Source of the DNA: Chlorobiota bacterium
Lineage (GTDB): Bacteria > Bacteroidota > Ignavibacteria > Ignavibacteriales > Ignavibacteriaceae
Reading direction: 5' to 3'
DNA: 10,356 nucleotides
Assembly (NCBI GenBank): GCA_008363265.1
Contig: RHKR01000098.1
Location: forward strand, 1 to 10,356
The notes under the pieces were generated by a model that was given only the letters and a program-made list of their open reading frames with translations, was not told where the DNA came from and made no database searches. Below are positions 1 through 5,970 of this stretch, in pieces (position 1 is the first letter of the stretch; every line of letters begins with the position of its first letter). Both the position numbers and the translations under genes were made by a program.

Positions 1-152
1 ATAACGATGATGCCGGCATGACCTCGAGAATAGTGGTGCTCATGCTCCGCGGTTTGATAATGGAACTGCTTGTAAAGGAGGAACAGGAAGATCTCGAACC
101 TTATATCGAAAGTATCAATAACCTCTTTTTAAAGGGTTTGCTCCCCCGTTAG
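1..152 (+). CDS. C-terminal end of a probable TetR-family transcriptional regulator (5' truncated by window edge)
   Basis: An open frame enters at the left edge (first full codon at base 3) and stops with TAG at 150-152, giving 49 visible residues. They include a hydrophobic helix (residues around IVVLMLRGLI), an acidic stretch (KEEQEDLEPY) and a final segment ending NLFLKGLLPR. This resembles the last helices of TetR/AcrR ligand-binding domains, which often end with a 'lfl.Gl' segment. The DNA-binding N-terminus is outside the window, so the family call rests on this short tail and on its position directly upstream of, and co-oriented with, an RND efflux operon, where TetR repressors commonly sit. 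If correct, it would repress the downstream pump genes until an inducer binds. Another regulator type or an unrelated helical protein cannot be excluded. Confidence 0.5.
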   Translation, partial: NDDAGMTSRIVVLMLRGLIMELLVKEEQEDLEPYIESINNLFLKGLLPR

Positions 153-169
153 TGAGCAAAAGTTTTACG

Positions 170-205
170 CCTCTCCCCGGATAAGCGGGGCAGAGGACTT
201 TTTTT
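170..205 (+). terminator. Rho-independent terminator between the regulator and the efflux operon
   Basis: A CCTCT+CCCCG arm (170-179) pairs with CGGGG+AGAGG (186-196), with one unpaired C at 191 and a short GATAAG loop. A run of seven T's (199-205) follows. The stem-plus-U-tract layout is canonical and lies 17 bases after the regulator's stop codon. It should end regulator transcription, or act as a leaky attenuator into the efflux operon. Confidence 0.85.
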
Positions 206-251
206 GAGAAATTATCGACCAAAAAACGATTTTATTCTAATTAAACAAGAT
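206..251 (+). promoter_or_regulatory. Short AT-rich gap expected to hold the efflux-operon promoter and operator
   Basis: Only 46 AT-rich bases separate the terminator's T-run from the preferred start codon of the membrane-fusion protein. An imperfect dyad with ATCG at 214-217 and CGAT at 227-230, flanked by A/T, could be an operator for the neighbouring regulator. No clear -35/-10 pair and no Bacteroidota-type TAnnTTTG box is visible, and there is no convincing Shine-Dalgarno before the ATG at 252. The promoter assignment is inference from position only. Confidence 0.25.
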
Positions 252-1316
252 ATGAAAATGAAAAAGAGAACTACATCCGCCACGATCCTGCTACTAATAG
301 TGGCGGTTTTGGTTGCAGGCTGCTCCGAAGAGAAGAAAAAAGAGCGCCAACCGGTCAGTGTTTCAGTACAAAAAGTTGTTGAAACGGGTGATCTCGAGGT
401 CTTCGCCTACAGCGGGACGATCGAGGAATCGAAATCGACACCGTTGAGCTTCCCCGTGGTTGGCACAGTGACGAAGGTCTATGTTTCCGAGGGTGATTTC
501 GTAAGCCGTGGTCAGGTGATCGCCGAGCTCAATAGCGAAAGCTATCAATTGGCTTATGAAATGGCGCTGGCCACTCTTAAACAGGCTGAAGACGCGATGA
601 AACGCCTTGAACCGATGTACAGGAACGGCAATCTGCCCGAGATCAAGTATATTGAAGCACAAACAGGACTGATGCAGGCAAAGTCGGCAACCGCTCTCGC
701 GAAGAAGAACATCACCGACAGCAGGCTGATCTCCCCGGTTTCGGGATATGTCGGCACCAGATCGATCGATCCCGGAATGACGGCTATGCCCAACCTCACC
801 TCGATCACAATAGTTGAGATCAGCACGGTCTTCGCCAAAGTACCCGTTCCTGAGAATGAGATCAGCAAAGTTAAGAAGGGACTGAAGGCCAAGGTAAGGG
901 TTTCCGCACTCGAAGATGAAGAGTTCACCGGAAGCGTTGAGGAGATCGGCGTTATGGCCGACTATCTCGCACACACTTACAAGGTGAAGATCGGTTTGGT
1001 GAACAAAAATAAGGACCTGAAGCCCGGCATGGTGTGCAGCGTGGTTCTTGAAGACGGCACTTCACGGACCGGTTTCATCATCCCCGCTAACGCGATCTCG
1101 ACCGACGCACAGCAGAAAACATTCGTTTTTGTTGCTCAAAACGGCAGAGCCGTAAAGAGATACATTGAAACAGGTGCCCTCAGAAAGAACGGGATAGAGG
1201 TAACAGGTGGACTGACTTCGAATGACATGATCATTATCTCGGGACTCTCACGGCTCGCGGATGGTATGGCGATCAAAGTTGTGAACGGTAACACCACCAC
1301 GACGGGGGATAAGTGA
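252..1316 (+). CDS. RND efflux periplasmic adaptor (membrane-fusion protein), lipoprotein
   Basis: This is the adaptor of a tripartite RND pump, linking the inner-membrane permease to the outer-membrane factor. From the ATG at 252 the product is 354 residues. It begins with a lipoprotein signal: basic MKMKKR, a hydrophobic stretch, then lipobox LVAGC with lipidated Cys24, followed by a charged linker (SEEKKKE). Next come the first half of a biotinyl-lipoyl domain (PVVGTVTKVYVSEGDFVSRGQVIAEL, split here as PVVGTVTKVY and VSEGDFVSRGQ, about residues 69-93), a fairly short alpha-hairpin (about 95-155), the second lipoyl half (SRLISPVSGYVGTRSIDPG, about 157-175), a beta-barrel (about 190-266) and a membrane-proximal domain to the end. 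An upstream in-frame TTG at 204 lies inside the terminator T-run and would bury the signal peptide behind 16 polar residues, so 252 is preferred. The stop overlaps the next gene's GTG by four bases (GTGA). Substrate cannot be read from the sequence. Confidence 0.93.
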   Translation: MKMKKRTTSATILLLIVAVLVAGCSEEKKKERQPVSVSVQKVVETGDLEVFAYSGTIEESKSTPLSFPVVGTVTKVYVSEGDFVSRGQVIAELNSESYQLAYEMALATLKQAEDAMKRLEPMYRNGNLPEIKYIEAQTGLMQAKSATALAKKNITDSRLISPVSGYVGTRSIDPGMTAMPNLTSITIVEISTVFAKVPVPENEISKVKKGLKAKVRVSALEDEEFTGSVEEIGVMADYLAHTYKVKIGLVNKNKDLKPGMVCSVVLEDGTSRTGFIIPANAISTDAQQKTFVFVAQNGRAVKRYIETGALRKNGIEVTGGLTSNDMIIISGLSRLADGMAIKVVNGNTTTTGDK

Positions 1317-4255
1317 AAAAGGATTTAAAGCTGCTCGAGACGCTCCTCGGGCATAAACAGATGATAGGCGTTACCACATTCGTGCTGGTCGCGTTCGGGG
1401 TGGTCGCGCTGATAATGATGCCGCGCGACGAGTTCCCCCAGTTCACCATCAGGCAGGGGATCGTGATCGGTATCTACCCTGGTGCGAGCGCTGAGCAAGT
1501 TGAAGAACAGCTTACCAAAAAGGTTGAGAGTTATCTTTTCAGCTACGAGTCGGTTAAGAAGTCGAAAACCCATTCGATCTCGAAAGAGAACCTGATGGTG
1601 ATCTATGTGGAAGTTGACGAGAACGAGAAAAACCCCGATGCCTTCTGGGCGAAACTGCGCCATGGTCTTAACGAAATGAAGGGGCAGCTCCCGGCGGGGG
1701 TGCTCTCAGTTACCGCGGATAACGATTTCGGCAACACCTCGGCGATACTTCTTTCGATTGAATCAGACACGAAAACCTACCGTGATCTTGAAGGATATAT
1801 CAAGCAGTTCGAAGATGAAGTGCGAAAGATACCGGCCGTATCACGGGTTAAACGGTACGGAATGCAGCAGGAGCAGGTAAGCATCTACCTCGACGATGCA
1901 AAGCTGAACAGTTACGGCATCAAACCTCTGATGGTGCTTGCCAATCTGCGGGGAGGCGGGATGGTTTCATATTCCGGGTCTATTGATAACGGCACCACCG
2001 TATCGCCTGTGCACATTCCGCTCACTTACAGAACGGAGAGTGACATCGCGAATCAGATCGTTTACGCCGGACCCGACGGAGCAACGCTACGGCTGAAAGA
2101 TTTCGCCCGGATCGAGCGGGAATACGCCACTCCCTCATCATACATCCGCACGAATGGGAAGAAATGCCTGATAGTGTCTCTGGAAATGAGACCCGGGAAC
2201 AATATCGTTTCGTTTGGTGATGATGTAGCCGTTGAGATTGATAAGATGAAAAACAAACTCCCTCCTGATGTTAACTTCACGGTTATCTCGAGTCTGCCGG
2301 ATGCTGTTTCGGGAGCAATAGCCAACTTCTTAAAAGAGTTTCTTATCGCGATCATCTCAGTAATTCTTGTTACGATCGTTCTTCTGCCCGGGCGAGTGGC
2401 GATGGTGGCAGCATCTACAATCCCGGTTTCGATAATGATCACCATTGGTATCCTCTGGGCTTTCGGCGTTGATCTTCAGACAGTGTCGCTGGCGGGTCTG
2501 ATAATCGTGCTCGGAATGGTGGTTGACAACGCGATCGTGATAATCGACAATTATGTTGAGGAGCTCGATCTGGGGATGACCCCCTGGGATGCCGCGACCC
2601 GGAGTGTGGTTGATCTTTTCGGCTCTGTTTTCCTCGCCACTATGATCATCATTTCATTCTTCGCGCCGATGGTGATATTCATGACCGGCGTTGGAAGGGA
2701 TTTTGTGGGCTCACTCCCTCTTACTGTAACAATCGCGTTGCTGGTTTCACTTGGTACAGCCGCGATTCTTGTTCCATTAATGAGCTATTTTCTCATTAAA
2801 CACGGCATTGCTCATGAAAGCCAGGGGAGGAAGGCCAAGTTTCTCGGTTGGATACAGAAGTGGTACGAGAAAGGGCTCGACTGGAGTTTCCAACACAAAA
2901 AAACGGTTGTGGCAATCGGTGCCGCGTCGTTCCTGCTTGGTCTGGGCATTCTGGCAATAACGCCGCAGGAGTCGTTCCCCAGGATCGACAGAAACCAGTT
3001 CGCCGCGGAGATCTACTTCCCTTCAAAGAATTACGGGCAGTTCCTGGTGATTACGGAATCGAACGAGGCAACACTTGAGATACTCGATGAGTACAGCGTG
3101 AAGTACTCGAATAAGTGGCCCGAAGCGAACATCAAGTGGAAGCAGCTCGACTTTATGCCTGAGCGCGCCCCCGTTGAAGTGAGGATATCCGGCGACAGCA
3201 TCCGCACCATAAAGAAGGTTGCCGATGAGGTAATGGCTTTGGCGCGGACATGCGAAGGTGCCTCATGGATAAGGACCGACTTCGAGAATCCCGTTCAGGC
3301 AGTGAACCTTAACCTGAAAAGCGATGAGATCAGCCGTTTGGGTTACTCCTCTTCGATGCTTGCTTACTCGATAATGACCGGTACTGAAGGATTCCCGGTC
3401 TCTACGGTTTGGGAGGGTGACTACCCGGTTAATGTCACGATGCTGGTTGATAAAAAAGTAAAGCGCAGCGTCGATGAGATTATGAACATGAGCATTACAG
3501 CGCCGTTTGTGGTGACCTCAGTTCCATTAAGGCAGCTCGTTGACGCCCGTCCCGCGTGGAACGAAGGAACGATCGCCCGGCGGAACGGCGTGAGGACACT
3601 TACAGTGAGAGTTGATGTTGTGCGGGGACTACTCGCCGATAACATCTTCAGACAGCTCCGCGGAAAGGTTGATAAGATGGATCTCCCCGAAGGGGTTTCA
3701 ATTAGCTATGGTGGTGAATATGCCATGAGCGGTGAACACCTTACCCCTCTGGGTTACTCGATGGTAACCAGTATCATTTTGGCGTTCCTGATCCTGCTGT
3801 TGAAATTCAGGAAGACAGGAAAGAGTATCGCCATTATGTTAACGATGCCCCTCAGTGTTTTCGGTGCCGCCTTCGGCGTTTGGGTGATGAATTATCCCTT
3901 CAGCGTAACAGCGTTCATCGGGCTTATCGGTCTGATGGGAATTGTGGTAAGGAACGGCATAATTCTCGTCGGATACGCGGAAGACTTGCGGAAGCAGAAG
4001 CACATATCAGTGCTCGACGCTGCCGTAGCGGCTGCCAAACGGAGAATGAGGCCGATCTTTCTTACATCGGCTGCGGCTGCAGTTGGTGTTGTCCCGATGG
4101 TGATGAGCGGTTCGTCGCTGTGGGGTCCGTTGGGTTCGGTTATCTGTTTCGGACTGATCTTCGGCATGATCCTCAGCTTGTTCCTTTTACCGGTACTCTA
4201 TTACTATGTCGAGAGACACGAAGACAAGCACCCTGAGGAGGTGGTAGCTCGATGA
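1313..4255 (+). CDS. RND-family efflux permease (AcrB/HAE-type inner-membrane pump subunit)
   Basis: The 980-residue product is the proton-driven trimeric pump subunit, slightly shorter than the usual 1,020-1,050. It shows the duplicated RND plan: TM1 at about 17-35, a periplasmic porter domain (about 38-335), TM2-6 (about 340-495), TM7 at about 530-550, a second periplasmic domain (about 552-812) and TM8-12 (about 815-965). The TM4 proton-relay motif reads GMVVDNAIVIIDN, so D405 matches AcrB D407 while N406 replaces D408. In TM10 (GIVVRNGIILVGYAEDL), R880 occupies the AcrB K940 position. R911 and T918 match AcrB R971 and T978. Translation starts at a GTG overlapping the adaptor stop (GTGA), and the gene ends with ATGA shared with the outer-membrane factor, so all three are co-translated. 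Family assignment is secure; drug, lipid or metal specificity is not predictable, although absence of a metal-pump-like signature favours a hydrophobic or amphiphilic substrate (HAE-type). Confidence 0.95.
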   Translation: MKKDLKLLETLLGHKQMIGVTTFVLVAFGVVALIMMPRDEFPQFTIRQGIVIGIYPGASAEQVEEQLTKKVESYLFSYESVKKSKTHSISKENLMVIYVEVDENEKNPDAFWAKLRHGLNEMKGQLPAGVLSVTADNDFGNTSAILLSIESDTKTYRDLEGYIKQFEDEVRKIPAVSRVKRYGMQQEQVSIYLDDAKLNSYGIKPLMVLANLRGGGMVSYSGSIDNGTTVSPVHIPLTYRTESDIANQIVYAGPDGATLRLKDFARIEREYATPSSYIRTNGKKCLIVSLEMRPGNNIVSFGDDVAVEIDKMKNKLPPDVNFTVISSLPDAVSGAIANFLKEFLIAIISVILVTIVLLPGRVAMVAASTIPVSIMITIGILWAFGVDLQTVSLAGLIIVLGMVVDNAIVIIDNYVEELDLGMTPWDAATRSVVDLFGSVFLATMIIISFFAPMVIFMTGVGRDFVGSLPLTVTIALLVSLGTAAILVPLMSYFLIKHGIAHESQGRKAKFLGWIQKWYEKGLDWSFQHKKTVVAIGAASFLLGLGILAITPQESFPRIDRNQFAAEIYFPSKNYGQFLVITESNEATLEILDEYSVKYSNKWPEANIKWKQLDFMPERAPVEVRISGDSIRTIKKVADEVMALARTCEGASWIRTDFENPVQAVNLNLKSDEISRLGYSSSMLAYSIMTGTEGFPVSTVWEGDYPVNVTMLVDKKVKRSVDEIMNMSITAPFVVTSVPLRQLVDARPAWNEGTIARRNGVRTLTVRVDVVRGLLADNIFRQLRGKVDKMDLPEGVSISYGGEYAMSGEHLTPLGYSMVTSIILAFLILLLKFRKTGKSIAIMLTMPLSVFGAAFGVWVMNYPFSVTAFIGLIGLMGIVVRNGIILVGYAEDLRKQKHISVLDAAVAAAKRRMRPIFLTSAAAAVGVVPMVMSGSSLWGPLGSVICFGLIFGMILSLFLLPVLYYYVERHEDKHPEEVVAR
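4236..4241 (+). promoter_or_regulatory. Shine-Dalgarno AGGAGG for the outer-membrane factor
   Basis: AGGAGG lies inside the last codons of the permease gene, ten bases before the ATG at 4252. Clear Shine-Dalgarno sequences are scarce in this window, so this one stands out. It supports both the ATG chosen and independent re-initiation at the ATGA overlap. Confidence 0.6.
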
Positions 4256-5595
4256 AAAAGATGATAATGATCATGCTGCTGTTGGCAAGTGTCACACTTC
4301 AGATGCAGGCCCAAAAACTCCTTTCACTCGAAGAGAGCATAAGCCTCGCGGTGAAGAATAATGTTGAGATCCGTAACAGCAACCTCGAGACCGAGGCGGC
4401 GAAGAAGGTTAAAGAATCGGCTTACACCCGCTACTTCCCTGAAGTGTCGGCTGGTCTTCAGGCGTTCAAATCACTCGATCCCCTTTTTGAGATGGAAACC
4501 TCGGGGGGTAACCTACCCGTTTACGACGGGAATCCGGTAAACCTGCTGAATCCCACGCAATTCGCGTATCTCCCCGGGTCATCGATCGGGATGCTGAAAA
4601 AAGGTATCTTCGGTAACCTGATGGTCGCTCAGCCCCTTTATGTGGGTGGCAGGATCGAGAACGGGAACCGCCTCGCGGAACTCGGCACCGAAGTAAAAAC
4701 CCTTCAGGTCAAAATGGCCACAGAAGGGGTAAAACTGAAGGTTGAAGAGCAATACTGGCAGATAGTTGCCCTTGGTGAAAAGGAAAATACTGTAGATAAA
4801 TACGAAGAACTCCTCAACAGGGTTCTCCTCCAGGTTAACGATGCAGTTAATAACGGATTAATACTCAAAAACGAAGCACTGAAAGTGCAACTGAAGATCA
4901 ACGAACTGAAGCTGAACCGCTCGAAACTTCAGAACGGGAAGAAACTGGCCACCATGGCATTCTGCCAGTATATCGGATTGGAGTATGACCCCGCAATAAA
5001 ACTAGCCGACACTTCAATAACCAGGGGCCTTCCTGAAAGTTACATCGTCGATCACAAAGAGGCCCTTGAAAAGAGAACAGAATACCTCCTGTTGAACAAG
5101 GCGGTTTCAGCGGAGGAGTTGATGACCGCTATGAAGAAGGGGGAGCTTCTCCCGCAAGTGGCGGTCGGCGCCGCCGGGCTCTACTTCAAAATAGATGAGA
5201 ACAAAAGTACGACCACAGGTATTCTGTTCGGTTCCCTCTCTGTTCCTATCTCAGCCTGGTGGTCGGGAAAGTATGAGCTGGAAGAGAGGCAGATAAAAGA
5301 GGATATCGCGCGCAATAACACACGCGACAAGTCAGAATTGCTCCTTCTTCAGATGGAAAAAGCAAAACAGGATCTGATAGTTGCCCACGATCAGATACTT
5401 TTGGCGGAAGAAACCCGGCAACAGGTAGAGGTGAATCTCACGCTGAACGATGAAAGTTACCGGATGGGGCTAACAACGGTTTCCGATCTTCTTGAGTCGC
5501 GCGCCGTTTACCAGCAGGCACTTGAACAGATAATAGACGCGAGAACAACATACGCGGTTAAGGTTGCAGAGTACCTTAAGGTTACCGGTAGGTAA
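4252..5595 (+). CDS. TolC-type outer-membrane efflux protein (OEP family)
   Basis: This 447-residue protein is the outer-membrane channel of the tripartite pump. It starts with a Sec signal peptide (basic MKKM, hydrophobic core, probable cleavage after AQA at about residue 20; no lipobox cysteine). The mature part has the two tandem OEP repeats. The first begins LSLEESISLAVKNNVEIRNS (about 24-230) and includes long coiled-coil helices (about 135-232). The second (about 265-447) ends in the helical region LNDESYRMGLTTVSDLLESR, where the Y-x-x-G-x-x-(T/S)-x-x-(D/E)-L-L pattern is typical of TolC relatives. A beta-strand segment (GNLMVAQPLYVGGRIENGNR, about 121-140) matches the first-repeat membrane strand and 'P-ly-GGri' motif. 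The start codon overlaps the permease stop (ATGA) and has an AGGAGG ten bases upstream. It is the last gene of the operon: 375 bases of non-coding DNA follow. Confidence 0.92.
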   Translation: MKKMIMIMLLLASVTLQMQAQKLLSLEESISLAVKNNVEIRNSNLETEAAKKVKESAYTRYFPEVSAGLQAFKSLDPLFEMETSGGNLPVYDGNPVNLLNPTQFAYLPGSSIGMLKKGIFGNLMVAQPLYVGGRIENGNRLAELGTEVKTLQVKMATEGVKLKVEEQYWQIVALGEKENTVDKYEELLNRVLLQVNDAVNNGLILKNEALKVQLKINELKLNRSKLQNGKKLATMAFCQYIGLEYDPAIKLADTSITRGLPESYIVDHKEALEKRTEYLLLNKAVSAEELMTAMKKGELLPQVAVGAAGLYFKIDENKSTTTGILFGSLSVPISAWWSGKYELEERQIKEDIARNNTRDKSELLLLQMEKAKQDLIVAHDQILLAEETRQQVEVNLTLNDESYRMGLTTVSDLLESRAVYQQALEQIIDARTTYAVKVAEYLKVTGR

Positions 5596-5625
5596 GTGAT
5601 GATCCGCGGCGGCGGAATGAGTAAA

Positions 5626-5646
5626 GAGTGATGAGTGATGAGTGAT
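5626..5646. repeat. Three tandem copies of GAGTGAT
   Basis: GAGTGAT occurs at 5626-5632, 5633-5639 and 5640-5646 without mismatch, starting 31 bases after the efflux operon's last stop codon. Because 7 is not a multiple of 3, the repeat places TGA stops in all three forward frames. I cannot tell whether it is a genome-wide spacer motif or a local slippage product. Confidence 0.85.
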
Positions 5647-5656
5647 CAGGCTGTCG

Positions 5657-5689
5657 GTGCCGGTCAAAAGTTGGTTGAACGCCGGGCAC
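5657..5689 (+). terminator. Bulged hairpin after the efflux operon; possible 3'-end structure
   Basis: GTGCC (5657-5661) pairs with GGCAC (5685-5689), GG (5662-5663) with CC (5682-5683) around one bulged G, and TCAA (5664-5667) with TTGA (5675-5678) across a three-base bulge. The loop is 7 bases. No T-run follows, so it may stabilise the operon mRNA 3' end rather than terminate transcription. It is the only GC-containing hairpin close to the operon's end. Confidence 0.3.
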
Positions 5690-5783
5690 ATTGCTCTGTT
5701 AAGGGCAGAAATAAAGACCACCTGATTAAGTTAATAAATTAGATGAATATGCTTAATTTTAATATGGAAATAATAATAGTTTC

Positions 5784-5812
5784 TGATTCCGTTATGGTAA
5801 ATGACGGAATCA
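5784..5812. repeat. Perfect 9-base inverted repeat followed by an A8 tract
   Basis: TGATTCCGT (5784-5792) is mirrored exactly by ACGGAATCA (5804-5812) with an 11-base spacer; TTT at 5780-5782 can also pair with the following A's after one mismatch. On the + strand the hairpin is followed by A's, and on the - strand the T-run precedes it, so it does not fit an intrinsic terminator in either direction. A dyad-symmetric protein-binding site upstream of the TATAAT box at 5836 is an alternative. Confidence 0.6.
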
Positions 5813-5835
5813 AAAAAAAGATAAGGGTTTATTCG

Positions 5836-5841
5836 TATAAT
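5836..5841 (+). promoter_or_regulatory. TATAAT -10-like box for the phosphoesterase gene
   Basis: An exact TATAAT lies 130 bases before the ATG at 5971. No TTGACA-like -35 sits 16-18 bases upstream. If used, transcription would begin around 5847-5849, almost exactly at the upstream arm of the 11-base inverted repeat. An alternative Bacteroidota-type -7 element, TATGTTTG (TAnnTTTG), occurs at 5913-5920 and would start the mRNA inside the structure instead. I cannot decide between them from sequence alone. Confidence 0.3.
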
Positions 5842-5844
5842 CGA

Positions 5845-5969
5845 TTTTGACTCCACGCGCGAACGGATACCGGTTAACCGGTATCAGAGGATGTCGATTA
5901 ACCGGCTTTTAATATGTTTGCTATAACCTGAAATCAATTTGTACGGCAATACATATTCTGGAGTCAAAA
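5845..5969 (+). promoter_or_regulatory. Possible structured mRNA leader of the phosphoesterase gene hiding its ribosome-binding site
   Basis: TTTTGACTCCA (5845-5855) and TGGAGTCAAAA (5959-5969) are perfect 11-base reverse complements. The downstream arm ends one base before the ATG at 5971 and contains GGAG (5960-5963), seven bases from that ATG, a good Shine-Dalgarno. If both arms are transcribed, the closing stem would bury the ribosome-binding site. Inside lies the self-complementary palindrome at 5866-5885, and a further TTAACCGG at 5898-5905 that can pair with CCGGTTAA at 5870-5877 instead, giving two mutually exclusive hairpins. The layout resembles a switchable leader, but I recognise no known riboswitch class. 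It could also be a small mobile repeat, though I see no target-site duplication. Confidence 0.35.
5866..5885. repeat. Perfect 20-base palindrome (centre GGTTAACC)
   Basis: The sequence from GATACCGG to CCGGTATC reads identically on both strands. As DNA it is an ideal homodimer binding site; as RNA it forms an 8-base stem with a UUAA loop. A half-site copy, TTAACCGG, recurs at 5898-5905, exactly 24 bases after the first (5874-5881). Confidence 0.85.
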
Positions 5970-5970
5970 C

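Larger units (their letters stand above)
5596..5970 (+). other. 375-base intergenic region with several repeats and inverted repeats
   Basis: No convincing gene lies here. In order it holds a triple GAGTGAT repeat (5626-5646), a bulged hairpin (5657-5689), an AT-rich stretch (about 5715-5783), a perfect 9-base hairpin followed by eight A's (5784-5819), a TATAAT box (5836-5841), and a 125-base segment (5845-5969) bounded by an 11-base perfect inverted repeat with a 20-base palindrome inside. A 35-codon frame (ATG 5743 to TGA 5850) lacks a ribosome-binding site and I do not call it. No canonical terminator for the efflux operon is visible. Confidence 0.8.

Noticed and set aside
204..251. TTG start extending the adaptor by 16 residues
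   Set aside because: The TTG lies inside the terminator T-run, and the extension would place charged and polar residues ahead of an otherwise perfect lipoprotein signal peptide.
363..974. Long minus-strand frame opposite the adaptor gene
   Set aside because: It is a codon-bias shadow: the plus-strand frame encodes a clear adaptor protein, while this one has no recognisable domains.
5470..5721. 83-codon minus-strand frame overlapping the end of the outer-membrane factor gene
   Set aside because: It overlaps a well-supported gene, crosses the GAGTGAT repeat (read as SLITHHSSLFTH), and has no family features.
5743..5850. 35-codon open frame (ATG 5743 to TGA 5850) in the intergenic region
   Set aside because: There is no Shine-Dalgarno, it lies in AT-rich DNA, it spans the 9-base dyad and TATAAT box, and no recognisable protein features are present.
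5847..5875. TTGACT at 5847-5852 as a -35 box
   Set aside because: No acceptable -10 hexamer lies 16-19 bases downstream; that stretch is the GC-rich palindrome.
5845..5969. Interpretation of the 125-base inverted-repeat-bounded segment as a MITE
   Set aside because: The terminal repeats are right for size, but no target-site duplication flanks them and one end coincides with a functional ribosome-binding site. Kept only as an alternative pending a genome-wide copy search.
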